Assembly: GCA_002295705.1 (NCBI GenBank)
Contig: DBHP01000074.1
Coordinates: 1 to 8,368, forward strand
Source: Candidatus Neomicrothrix sp. UBA825
Lineage (GTDB): Bacteria; Actinomycetota; Acidimicrobiia; Acidimicrobiales; UBA8592
DNA: 8,368 nt
Direction of reading: 5' to 3'
Part shown: positions 1 to 5,620 of the stretch, piece after piece
Layout of the letters: each line of letters begins with the position of its first letter
Position numbering within the stretch: the stretch's first letter is position 1
Notes under the pieces: model-generated
The model's database searches: none
What the model saw: the letters and a program-made list of their open reading frames with translations, nothing else
What the model was told of the DNA's origin: nothing
Made by a program: the position numbers and the translations under genes

Positions 1-101
1 AAAAGAGCATCTTCCGCAAACAGGTGCTCTGTTGTCGTGTAATCTCCGGAATCTTGATTTTCCCAGAATTTCTCAATAACTTGATATGCGTCTCCAGCCA
101 T
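1..101 (-). CDS. NTF2/SnoaL-like protein, partial (3' end outside the window)
   Basis: Only the first 33 codons are inside the window; the reading frame is open through base 1. The translation begins MAGDAYQVIEKFWEN and continues with a D-S-G-D-Y stretch and an LFAEDAL stretch. An N-terminal helix, a G/S-D-Y turn and then 'L(F/A)AEDA' is the usual opening of SnoaL-like/nuclear transport factor 2 fold proteins, which are small alpha+beta barrels of about 120-150 residues that bind or isomerise small organic ligands. The start is well supported: AAGGAG lies 6 nt upstream of the ATG. The preceding acyl-CoA synthetase stops 12 nt before this ATG, so the two are almost certainly one transcript. 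The family call rests on a short N-terminus and is tentative; the ligand cannot be told. Confidence 0.6.
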   Translation of the reverse strand, partial: MAGDAYQVIEKFWENQDSGDYTTTEHLFAEDAL

Positions 102-107
102 AAGAAT

Positions 108-113
108 CTCCTT
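108..113 (-). promoter_or_regulatory. Strong Shine-Dalgarno for the NTF2-like gene
   Basis: On the minus strand AAGGAG begins directly after the TAA stop of the acyl-CoA synthetase and is followed by ATTCTT and then ATG. This is the best ribosome binding site in the window. It fixes the start of a gene that is too truncated to be judged by length. Confidence 0.75.
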
Positions 114-1640
114 TTAGTTCACGAGTTTGTCGTGACCCTCCCAATAAGGGGCTCGCAGTTTATATTTCTGAAGTTTTCCTGTTGCAGTTCTAGCAAGTTC
201 ATCACGGAATTCTATGCTTGTTGGGCACTTGTAATGCGCCAATTTCGTGCGACAGAATTCAATGAGTTCCTCTTCCGAAATATCACCTTCAATAACGACA
301 AGGGCTTTCACTGTCTCTCCCCATTTCTCATCGGGGACACCAATAACAGCTACCTCTGTTACTTGTTCATGCGCAAATAAAGTATCTTCAACTTCTATTG
401 AAGAGACATTCTCACCACCGGAGATAATGACATCTTTCTTCCGGTCGGCGATTGTCACATAATTATCCTCATCAACATAGCCACCGTCACCAGTGTGGAA
501 CCATCCATTGCGTATAGCCTCATTTGTTGCTTCAGGTTGATTCCAATACCCCTTCAAGACATGGTTCGACCGTGCACAAATCTCTCCGTCTTCTGTCACT
601 TTAAGTGAAACGCCAAGGGCGGGTGCTCCAGCGCGACCCAGCAACTTTGCTCTTTCAGATGTTGGTAATTCATCCCATTCTGATCTGCCTCGCGACATTG
701 TTAACAGCGGCGCAGTTTCGGTAAGGCCGTAAATTTGGATAAATTCCCAATTTAGTTCAGTTTCTATTCTTTCAATGATTGATGTAGGTGGTGGAGCTCC
801 AGCAACGACGATTCTTGTTATCCCAGCTCCAGGTATAGGACCATCCCATTCTGCTGCCGCATCTAAAATTGCAGATACCACTGCCGGAGCTCCGCACATA
901 AGCGTAACTCCATGCTTTTCAATTCGGTTTAGGATTTCTTTTCCGTCAACTTTTCTGAGCACCACCTGAGGTACACCCATCGCAGTTAAAGCGAACGGCA
1001 TCCCCCAGCCGTTGCAATGGAACATCGGAAGAGTGTGTAAATATACATCACGATCGTTGACGCCTGTTTGCCAACCGAATATCGCGGCATTCGTCCACAA
1101 CATCCGATGAGTCATTTCAACACCTTTTGGCCTCGCAGTCGTGCCACTTGTGTAGTTAATTGTTGCCGTTGCATCTTCATCAGGAACCCAAGGAGAAGGC
1201 TCCCCCGCTTTAAAGAGAATCTCGTCTGAGTCACTTCCCATTGAAAAGAAGTGATTTACCTTTACCTCCTTTAACGTGTCCTCTAGTTCGGGATCAACGA
1301 TGAGAACTTCGGCACCGCTATGTTCGATAATATAGCTAATCTCTTCATGGTTGAGCCGGAAATTAATCGGAACTCCTATACGGCCCCATGCAGCTGTGCC
1401 AAACAAAAAAGTAAGCATCCGAGATGCATTATGAGAGACCATCGCAACCCTGCCTTGCTGCGAAACACCTAACTCTTCAAACCCTTTAGCCATAGCCTTT
1501 GCTTTGGCTGCGAAAGAACCGTAAGTCATATCAACCATTGGCGACGCTGGCTGGTCAGGTTCATCAATAATGCCTATCCGATTTCCGTACACAAGATCGG
1601 CCCGTTCAAGATGGTCTTTTATGGTCAGTGGTACAAACAT
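114..1640 (-). CDS. AMP-forming acyl-CoA synthetase (fatty-acid/carboxylate-CoA ligase)
   Basis: This 508-residue ANL-superfamily adenylate-forming enzyme should activate a carboxylic acid with ATP to an acyl-AMP and transfer it to CoA in the cytoplasm. The core motifs are present in order. The phosphate-binding loop is YTSGTTARPKG at residues 163-173, with Ala169 where many members have Gly. The A5 motif YGLTE is at 304-308, HTGDGG has Asp385 for ribose binding, and the hinge stretch DRKKD is at 399-403 followed by ISGGENV. The C-terminal TGK has Lys489, the conserved catalytic lysine of the adenylation step. The length is normal for the medium/long-chain FadD-like and crotonobetaine-CoA ligase-like groups, so it appears intact. 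The ATG at 1640 follows AGGAAGAG at suitable spacing. It is cotranscribed with the NTF2-like gene and divergent from the sulfatase. The substrate (fatty, aromatic or other acid) cannot be read from the sequence. Confidence 0.93.
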   Translation of the reverse strand: MFVPLTIKDHLERADLVYGNRIGIIDEPDQPASPMVDMTYGSFAAKAKAMAKGFEELGVSQQGRVAMVSHNASRMLTFLFGTAAWGRIGVPINFRLNHEEISYIIEHSGAEVLIVDPELEDTLKEVKVNHFFSMGSDSDEILFKAGEPSPWVPDEDATATINYTSGTTARPKGVEMTHRMLWTNAAIFGWQTGVNDRDVYLHTLPMFHCNGWGMPFALTAMGVPQVVLRKVDGKEILNRIEKHGVTLMCGAPAVVSAILDAAAEWDGPIPGAGITRIVVAGAPPPTSIIERIETELNWEFIQIYGLTETAPLLTMSRGRSEWDELPTSERAKLLGRAGAPALGVSLKVTEDGEICARSNHVLKGYWNQPEATNEAIRNGWFHTGDGGYVDEDNYVTIADRKKDVIISGGENVSSIEVEDTLFAHEQVTEVAVIGVPDEKWGETVKALVVIEGDISEEELIEFCRTKLAHYKCPTSIEFRDELARTATGKLQKYKLRAPYWEGHDKLVN

Positions 1641-1663
1641 CGTCTCTTCCTGTCTTAGTGGAA

Positions 1664-1679
1664 TCTGTTTTAGTTCAGA
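1664..1679. promoter_or_regulatory. Imperfect operator-like inverted repeat TCTG-N8-CAGA
   Basis: TCTG and CAGA are perfect inverted arms separated by eight bases (TTTTAGTT), with further A/T-rich flanks. The site lies 24-39 nt upstream of the acyl-CoA synthetase ATG. The arms match the core of the inverted repeat beside the TetR gene at 5593-5611 (ATTCTG-N7-CAGAAT), although the spacer differs by one base. Four-base arms can occur by chance, so this is a candidate only. Confidence 0.25.
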
Positions 1680-1755
1680 AATAAGAGGTGGGAAAATTCA
1701 TATCTAATAAAGCCTGTAATTGATTCTAGAAATAGTTTGAGACATGCCTTCGTTG

Positions 1756-1773
1756 AGCATTAGATGCTAGGTT
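1756..1773 (+). promoter_or_regulatory. Candidate operator plus leaderless -10 for the sulfatase
   Basis: AGCAT-TAG-ATGCT (1756-1768) is a perfect inverted repeat with a 3-nt centre. Its last base begins TAGGTT (1768-1773), which matches the actinobacterial -10 pattern TANNNT and ends 7 nt before the sulfatase ATG at 1781. A -10 at that distance would place the transcription start at or next to the A of the ATG, giving a leaderless mRNA. In agreement, no good Shine-Dalgarno precedes this ATG. No clear -35 is seen. Bound protein at the repeat would cover the -10. Confidence 0.35.
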
Positions 1774-1780
1774 TAAGCAA

Positions 1781-3262
1781 ATGAACGCACCAAACATTCT
1801 TTTAATTGTGTCCGACCAAGAACGGCAACGGGACTGGATCCCCGATGGATTTGATCTTCCAGCAAGAAAGCGTCTAATGGATCAGGGTCTAGAATTTACT
1901 AGATACTACACACATACATCACCTTGTTCTCCCGCTAGAGGAACTCTGTTTACAGGGCAATATCTTCCCGTGCATGGAGTTAACGAGAATTGCATAATGC
2001 CAGCTAACGGAGAACTCTCAACTGACGCTCAAACATTAGGGAAACTGTTCAGAAATAAGGGGTATTACACGGGATATAAGGGGAAATGGCATCTTGCACC
2101 CGATGCTTTCCCGGACATGGATGCATATGGTTTCAGCGACTGGGAAGGCAATGATAAAGCTTTTTGGGGACAAGCAGGAAGTGGCGTTGAATTTGATGAA
2201 CCTATCGCACGATCAGCAGCAGACTGGATACGCGACCGAAACGGAGAATCAACGCCATGGTTTCTTTCCGTGGGTCTTGTAAACCCTCATGATGTTATGT
2301 GGTTCCCAATGGACCAGCCTTGGTATCAGCAAGAGAATGCCACACAGGTTCAAGCATTGAAAGACAGGTACGCAACATATGACTGGGGACGAGAAGACCC
2401 ACTTCCTGCGTTCAACTTGCCTTACGAAGAGTGGTTCACGGAACTACCCATGAACTTCCACGATGACTTACACACAAAACCTGACGTGCACCGCCGATTC
2501 ATGCGTGAGATGTCAAGATCAAATGGATACCTAGACCCGAACGATCACGCTAAATGGATTCGCCTGCTTGACTACTATCTCAAACTGCACCAAATGAGTG
2601 ATGAGAGCCTTTCACTGATTTTGAGCGCCCTTGACGATACGAAAGCTTGGGACAACACGATTGTCATCTTTACTGCCGATCATGGAGATCAGTGTGGGTC
2701 GCATGGCTTGCGTTCAAAAGGTCCATGGAACTATGAAGAAACTATGCGAATCCCTCTCTATGTTGTGGCACCTGGAATTACGAAACCCGGTACTGTAACC
2801 GATGCAATGATGAGCCCTGTAGACCTCGCTGCGACAATCTGTGAATTAGGAGGAATAAGCAACGAGGATGCAAACTTACCTGGCCAGTCAATGCTTCCTA
2901 TCTGGTCGGACCCAAATGAAACTGGACGTGAATTCGTACTCTTTGCTCAGGATTGGGCTTGGTACGATGGATTGGTCAATACTCGGTACGCAAGTCGTGG
3001 AATCTTTGATGGTCGCTTCAAGTACAGCCGATACTACGGCGTAGGTGGTTCAAGCACGACAAGGGGAACGCCTATTGCTCATGAGAAAATTTTCGGACCC
3101 GATTCACACTTTGATGACCAAGAACATGAACTGTATGACCTCTTTGAAGATCCTGGCGAGATGGTGAATCTAGCAATGGATAGGGCAAGAAGGGGCACTA
3201 TCAGAGAGTGGCATTATCGGCTTCTTGAAGCCGAATCCAAAGAGTTTTCCAGTCTTTTATAA
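1781..3262 (+). CDS. Sulfatase / phosphonate monoester hydrolase-type enzyme
   Basis: This 493-residue member of the alkaline phosphatase superfamily (sulfatase family) should hydrolyse a sulfate ester or related phospho-/phosphonate monoester. Cys49 in CSPARGTLFTG (49-59) is the residue expected to be oxidised to formylglycine (pattern C-x-P-x-R). Metal and active-site elements are Asp12 in the N-terminal strand NILLIVSDQ, GKWHL with Lys102 and His104, NPHD with His170, Asp300-His301 in TADHGDQ, and Lys313 in the SKG stretch. The residue after Asp12 is Gln where arylsulfatases often have a second Asp; Gln there recalls choline sulfatases and phosphonate monoester hydrolases. The N-terminus begins directly with the first core strand and has no signal peptide or lipobox, so the enzyme is predicted to be cytoplasmic and to act on imported substrate. 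It is translated just upstream of a kinase gene (3-nt gap). Length and motifs look intact; substrate is unknown. Confidence 0.9.
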   Translation: MNAPNILLIVSDQERQRDWIPDGFDLPARKRLMDQGLEFTRYYTHTSPCSPARGTLFTGQYLPVHGVNENCIMPANGELSTDAQTLGKLFRNKGYYTGYKGKWHLAPDAFPDMDAYGFSDWEGNDKAFWGQAGSGVEFDEPIARSAADWIRDRNGESTPWFLSVGLVNPHDVMWFPMDQPWYQQENATQVQALKDRYATYDWGREDPLPAFNLPYEEWFTELPMNFHDDLHTKPDVHRRFMREMSRSNGYLDPNDHAKWIRLLDYYLKLHQMSDESLSLILSALDDTKAWDNTIVIFTADHGDQCGSHGLRSKGPWNYEETMRIPLYVVAPGITKPGTVTDAMMSPVDLAATICELGGISNEDANLPGQSMLPIWSDPNETGREFVLFAQDWAWYDGLVNTRYASRGIFDGRFKYSRYYGVGGSSTTRGTPIAHEKIFGPDSHFDDQEHELYDLFEDPGEMVNLAMDRARRGTIREWHYRLLEAESKEFSSLL

Positions 3263-3265
3263 ATC

Positions 3266-4330
3266 GTGCTTAAATCTCCTCCATTTCCTTTATCAATTGA
3301 AGAGATAGATGCATTATTTTTGAGTGAGCATCTGGGTATGGATATTCATAATTTTCGATACGAACGTATTGGCGCTGACCGGGGCATGCTTGGAGAAATT
3401 TATAGGGTAACTATTCAATCAGATATCGGGACTCAAGAAGTAGTAGCTAAGTTTTCAGCTCAGCGTAAAGAGGCATTAGATAATGCAAAACGCGGCGGGA
3501 CGCATGAACGAGAATTGCGTTGTTATGACGAATTGCTTAATTCAACCCCTATATCCATTCCGGAAATATTTGCTTGCTGGTTTGATGAAGATAGTTCTGA
3601 ATATTTGATTCTTCAAGAATTTATTGTTTTCGACCAGAGCGTTGATCAAATAGATGGCATTACTATAGCCCAATCAAAACTGGTTATTGAAGAAGCCGCT
3701 GCTATGCATGCACATTGGTGGGAGCACTCCGACTTGGTTCAATCCAATTGGCTTCCAAGGTTGAATGACGATAGACGAAGAACGAACCTAACTACCGTTA
3801 CTAGGTTGGGCTGGGGGCCTCTAACTGAAATATTAGATGAGGGTGGCCTCACATATCCGGAAATTTCAGGTGATCGCCTGGCTGATGAAATTGATGGCAT
3901 GTTGTGTGACTTATCAAATTTTTCGAGCACCTTGATTCATAGCGACTTACGAGCAGATAATCTTCTCTTCAATACTTCAGGAGATGGAGTGATGATCGTT
4001 GATTGGCAAGGCTGTAGCTTTGGGCCATCCTCATTTGATATCACCTACCATATGATTCAATCGCTTTCGATAGATGACCGTCGACAATATGAAACTGAGT
4101 TGCTTGATCACTATATAATTTCTTTGGAGTCTTTCGGGCATCAAATCACGAGTGATGAAGTGCATAAGTTATATAGAAATTCCATTTTGTACAGTCTCAG
4201 TATTGCTTGTGCAGTGCCACTAATAAATGATGTTGAGAGCCCTCGAGTGAAGGAATTAGCCTTCTCTATGGCTTCTCGGACTTTAGCTGCATTGGATGAC
4301 CACGATATAGACTTTGGGCAGAGGGCCTAA
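3266..4330 (+). CDS. Small-molecule kinase, APH / CHK (ecdysteroid kinase-like) fold
   Basis: This 354-residue protein has the kinase fold of the aminoglycoside/choline phosphotransferase group, probably the EcKinase/CHK branch. A glycine-containing loop at about 36-46 precedes Lys62 in VVAKF, the ATP-anchoring lysine. The linker after the N-lobe reads LILQEF, and 'AAAMHAHWWE' matches the AxxHAxxW helix typical of the CHK branch. The catalytic loop HSDLRADN (225-232) carries Asp227 and Asn232, and D246-W-Q is the metal-binding DFG equivalent. It should transfer the ATP gamma-phosphate to a hydroxyl or amine of a small molecule. Start: GTG 3 nt after the sulfatase stop, with no Shine-Dalgarno, so translation is probably coupled to the sulfatase. 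The next in-frame ATG (codon 25) would cut only the leading helix. The tight pairing suggests that the kinase acts on the sulfatase product (inference). Antibiotic resistance is not implied. Confidence 0.82.
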   Translation: MLKSPPFPLSIEEIDALFLSEHLGMDIHNFRYERIGADRGMLGEIYRVTIQSDIGTQEVVAKFSAQRKEALDNAKRGGTHERELRCYDELLNSTPISIPEIFACWFDEDSSEYLILQEFIVFDQSVDQIDGITIAQSKLVIEEAAAMHAHWWEHSDLVQSNWLPRLNDDRRRTNLTTVTRLGWGPLTEILDEGGLTYPEISGDRLADEIDGMLCDLSNFSSTLIHSDLRADNLLFNTSGDGVMIVDWQGCSFGPSSFDITYHMIQSLSIDDRRQYETELLDHYIISLESFGHQITSDEVHKLYRNSILYSLSIACAVPLINDVESPRVKELAFSMASRTLAALDDHDIDFGQRA

Positions 4331-4345
4331 CGCTGGCGTCATTGG

Positions 4346-4945
4346 TTAGAGTCTTCTGAGTAGCTTGACAAGAGCTATCTGAGTCGTGAGAGTAATGTCC
4401 CTTGAGAAGATACCTTCATAGACCCACCCTTGCATCACTGTTCGGAAAAACATTATCTGTAATTCATCTGTTATATGGTTCAACTCCCCTGTTTTTCTAC
4501 CTAAGCTAACTAGCGATGAGTAAAAGAATTCTTGGAAACTCTCTCGAATTTCAACTTTCTCTCGTAATTCAGGATGCCGGTGCAACTCGGAAGGTGTCCT
4601 GTAAAGAAAGTCTATGTATTCTGAAAATTCTTTTGATATCTCAAGCATTCTGCTCATAGATCCCTCAATGGCATCAGCCATGGTAGGAGAATCGAGGTGC
4701 TGGACAATTTGTGGGTAGATTTCATTAGATGTTGCTGCGAAAACTGCTGCGTATAAGTCAGCCTTGCTTTCAAAGTAATGACGTAGGGCTGTTGGAGTGT
4801 ACCCAGCCTTTTGAGCGACTGCGGTCATTGCAGTTGCTGTGTATCCGGATTTGGCGAAGCATGCTCTGGCAGCATTTATGAACGTTGTTCTAGCCACAAC
4901 TGACTCTGTAGCAAGGGGGCGTCCGCTAGAGCGACTCTCAACCAT
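4346..4945 (-). CDS. TetR-family transcriptional regulator (promoter-distal copy)
   Basis: This 199-residue one-component regulator has an N-terminal TetR DNA-binding domain. Helix 1 spans about residues 18-33, and the helix-turn-helix is TAVAQKAGYTPTALRHYF (41-58) followed by SKADLY. A short N-terminal arm with SGRP precedes it. The C-terminal domain (about 75-199) is the ligand and dimer region and has no recognised binding motif. It shares a spaced pattern with the TetR encoded just upstream: DFL, P.E, HPE, G.K.GE and GW..E..F in the same order, so the two are paralogues. It is the last gene of the ABC transporter strand and converges on the kinase gene 15 nt away. No Shine-Dalgarno precedes the ATG; TAAGAT 6 nt upstream suggests an own leaderless promoter. 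Ligand and targets are unknown. Confidence 0.92.
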   Translation of the reverse strand: MVESRSSGRPLATESVVARTTFINAARACFAKSGYTATAMTAVAQKAGYTPTALRHYFESKADLYAAVFAATSNEIYPQIVQHLDSPTMADAIEGSMSRMLEISKEFSEYIDFLYRTPSELHRHPELREKVEIRESFQEFFYSSLVSLGRKTGELNHITDELQIMFFRTVMQGWVYEGIFSRDITLTTQIALVKLLRRL

Positions 4946-4957
4946 GAGGTGATCTTA
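4946..4957 (-). promoter_or_regulatory. Candidate leaderless promoter -10 of the distal TetR gene
   Basis: On the minus strand TAAGAT (4952-4957) is followed by CACCTC and then the ATG at 4945. TAAGAT fits TANNNT and matches TATAAT at 4 of 6 positions. The 6-nt distance puts the predicted transcription start at the start codon. The absence of any Shine-Dalgarno, with CACCTC resembling an anti-SD sequence instead, supports a leaderless reading. The 41-nt gap between the two TetR genes would then hold an internal promoter. A direct repeat TGATCTT (4950-4956 and 4963-4969, plus strand) overlaps it. Confidence 0.35.
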
Positions 4958-4986
4958 ATAGATGATCTTGGGAAAGATGTCTTTAA

Positions 4987-5589
4987 CTATCGAGTATTCA
5001 GCAGGTGCTCAAAGATTGCGATTATGGATTCAGCACTTTTGGGAATCTCTTCTTGCCTGAAATGCCTTTCAAAGAACCAACCCATAACGATTGATCTGAT
5101 GAGTTCCGTCGCCTCATCTTCGGATAGAAAATCGATTTCACCGCTTTTAATTCCAATAGAAGCTAATTTGCGGAACGTTCTATCTTGATGATCAGCGCGT
5201 TGTTGTAATAAGTCTGAAAACTCTGGGTGCATTCTAGCTTCGATAGGAAGAGAAGCTAGAAAATCGGAGTGAGAGGGTAAATCAGTTGAAATCTGACGGC
5301 TATTATCCAAGAGGTTTGTCATAGCTTGGAGCAGAGTTTCTGCTTCCTCTGCTGGAGTGACTGAGTCCCAAATAGCACTTGATGTCTGTTTGAAGACTTC
5401 TGTATAAAGCTTTTCCTTGCTTTGGAAATAGTGGTAGATGGCACTCGGTGCTATGCCTACATTTGAAGCAATTGACGTTACGCTAGCTCCGTCGTAACCG
5501 TTAGCGGCGAACTCCAGACGTGCTGCGTCAAGGATTTTTCGCTTCGTTTGTTCGCTATCTGCTCCCGCAGGTCTTCCACGCTTTGCCAT
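4987..5589 (-). CDS. TetR-family transcriptional regulator (promoter-proximal copy)
   Basis: This 200-residue TetR protein has a basic N-terminal arm, AKRGRPAG (2-9), of the kind that reaches into the minor groove in many family members. Helix 1 is at about 14-30 and the helix-turn-helix TSIASNVGIAPSAIYHYF is at 38-55, followed by SKEKLY. The C-terminal ligand domain shares DFL, P.E, HPE, G.K.GE and GW..E..F with the neighbouring TetR. It lies 31 nt downstream of the ABC permease on the same strand, so it is probably part of the transporter transcript and may control it. A perfect 6-bp inverted repeat sits 4 nt upstream of the start codon, suggesting autoregulation. No good Shine-Dalgarno is seen; a TAACAT hexamer about 22 nt upstream of the ATG could be a weak -10. 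Ligand unknown. Confidence 0.92.
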   Translation of the reverse strand: MAKRGRPAGADSEQTKRKILDAARLEFAANGYDGASVTSIASNVGIAPSAIYHYFQSKEKLYTEVFKQTSSAIWDSVTPAEEAETLLQAMTNLLDNSRQISTDLPSHSDFLASLPIEARMHPEFSDLLQQRADHQDRTFRKLASIGIKSGEIDFLSEDEATELIRSIVMGWFFERHFRQEEIPKSAESIIAIFEHLLNTR

Positions 5590-5592
5590 TTG

Positions 5593-5611
5593 ATTCTGTA
5601 CTTACCAGAAT
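5593..5611. promoter_or_regulatory. Inverted repeat ATTCTG-N7-CAGAAT, candidate TetR operator
   Basis: Two perfect 6-bp inverted arms flank TACTTAC, total 19 bp, within the typical TetR-operator size range. The site is entirely inside the 31-nt gap between the permease stop and the TetR ATG, 4 nt from that ATG, and overlaps where a ribosome binding site would be. A bound repressor there would block an internal promoter; alternatively the RNA hairpin could limit translation of the regulator. The first reading is favoured by the adjacent TetR gene, but binding is not shown by the sequence. Confidence 0.45.
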
Positions 5612-5620
5612 GTTATGAAG

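Larger units (their letters stand above)
1641..1780. promoter_or_regulatory. Divergent promoter region, acyl-CoA synthetase / sulfatase
   Basis: These 140 nt hold the promoters of both outward-facing transcription units. The stretch is more AT-rich than the flanking genes. It contains two inverted repeats (listed separately), a TTCTAGAA palindrome at 1724-1731, and an AGGAAGAG ribosome binding site for the leftward gene. No convincing -35/-10 pair was found for the leftward promoter. Confidence 0.6.

Noticed and set aside
24..380. 118-codon plus-strand open frame opposite the CoA ligase end and NTF2-like start.
   Set aside because: It is antisense to two well-supported genes and its product has no recognisable features.
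3258..3263. TATAAA just before the kinase GTG, as a -10 promoter.
   Set aside because: It ends only 2 nt from the GTG, so transcription would begin inside the gene; it fits neither a led nor a leaderless mRNA.
3266..4330. Aminoglycoside resistance gene.
   Set aside because: The fold is shared, but the AxxHAxxW helix and the sulfatase-coupled setting point to a metabolic CHK-type kinase; no resistance-specific feature is visible.
4327..4349. CTAAC...GTTAG inverted repeat over the two convergent stop codons, with ACGC/GCGT inside, as a bidirectional terminator.
   Set aside because: Five-base arms arise largely from the two facing TAA stops and there is no U-run in either direction; no real terminator is supported between these genes.
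4950..4969. Direct repeat of TGATCTT upstream of the distal TetR gene as a regulator site.
   Set aside because: Only two 7-bp copies, and TetR dimers usually bind inverted repeats; noted with the promoter but not called as a site.
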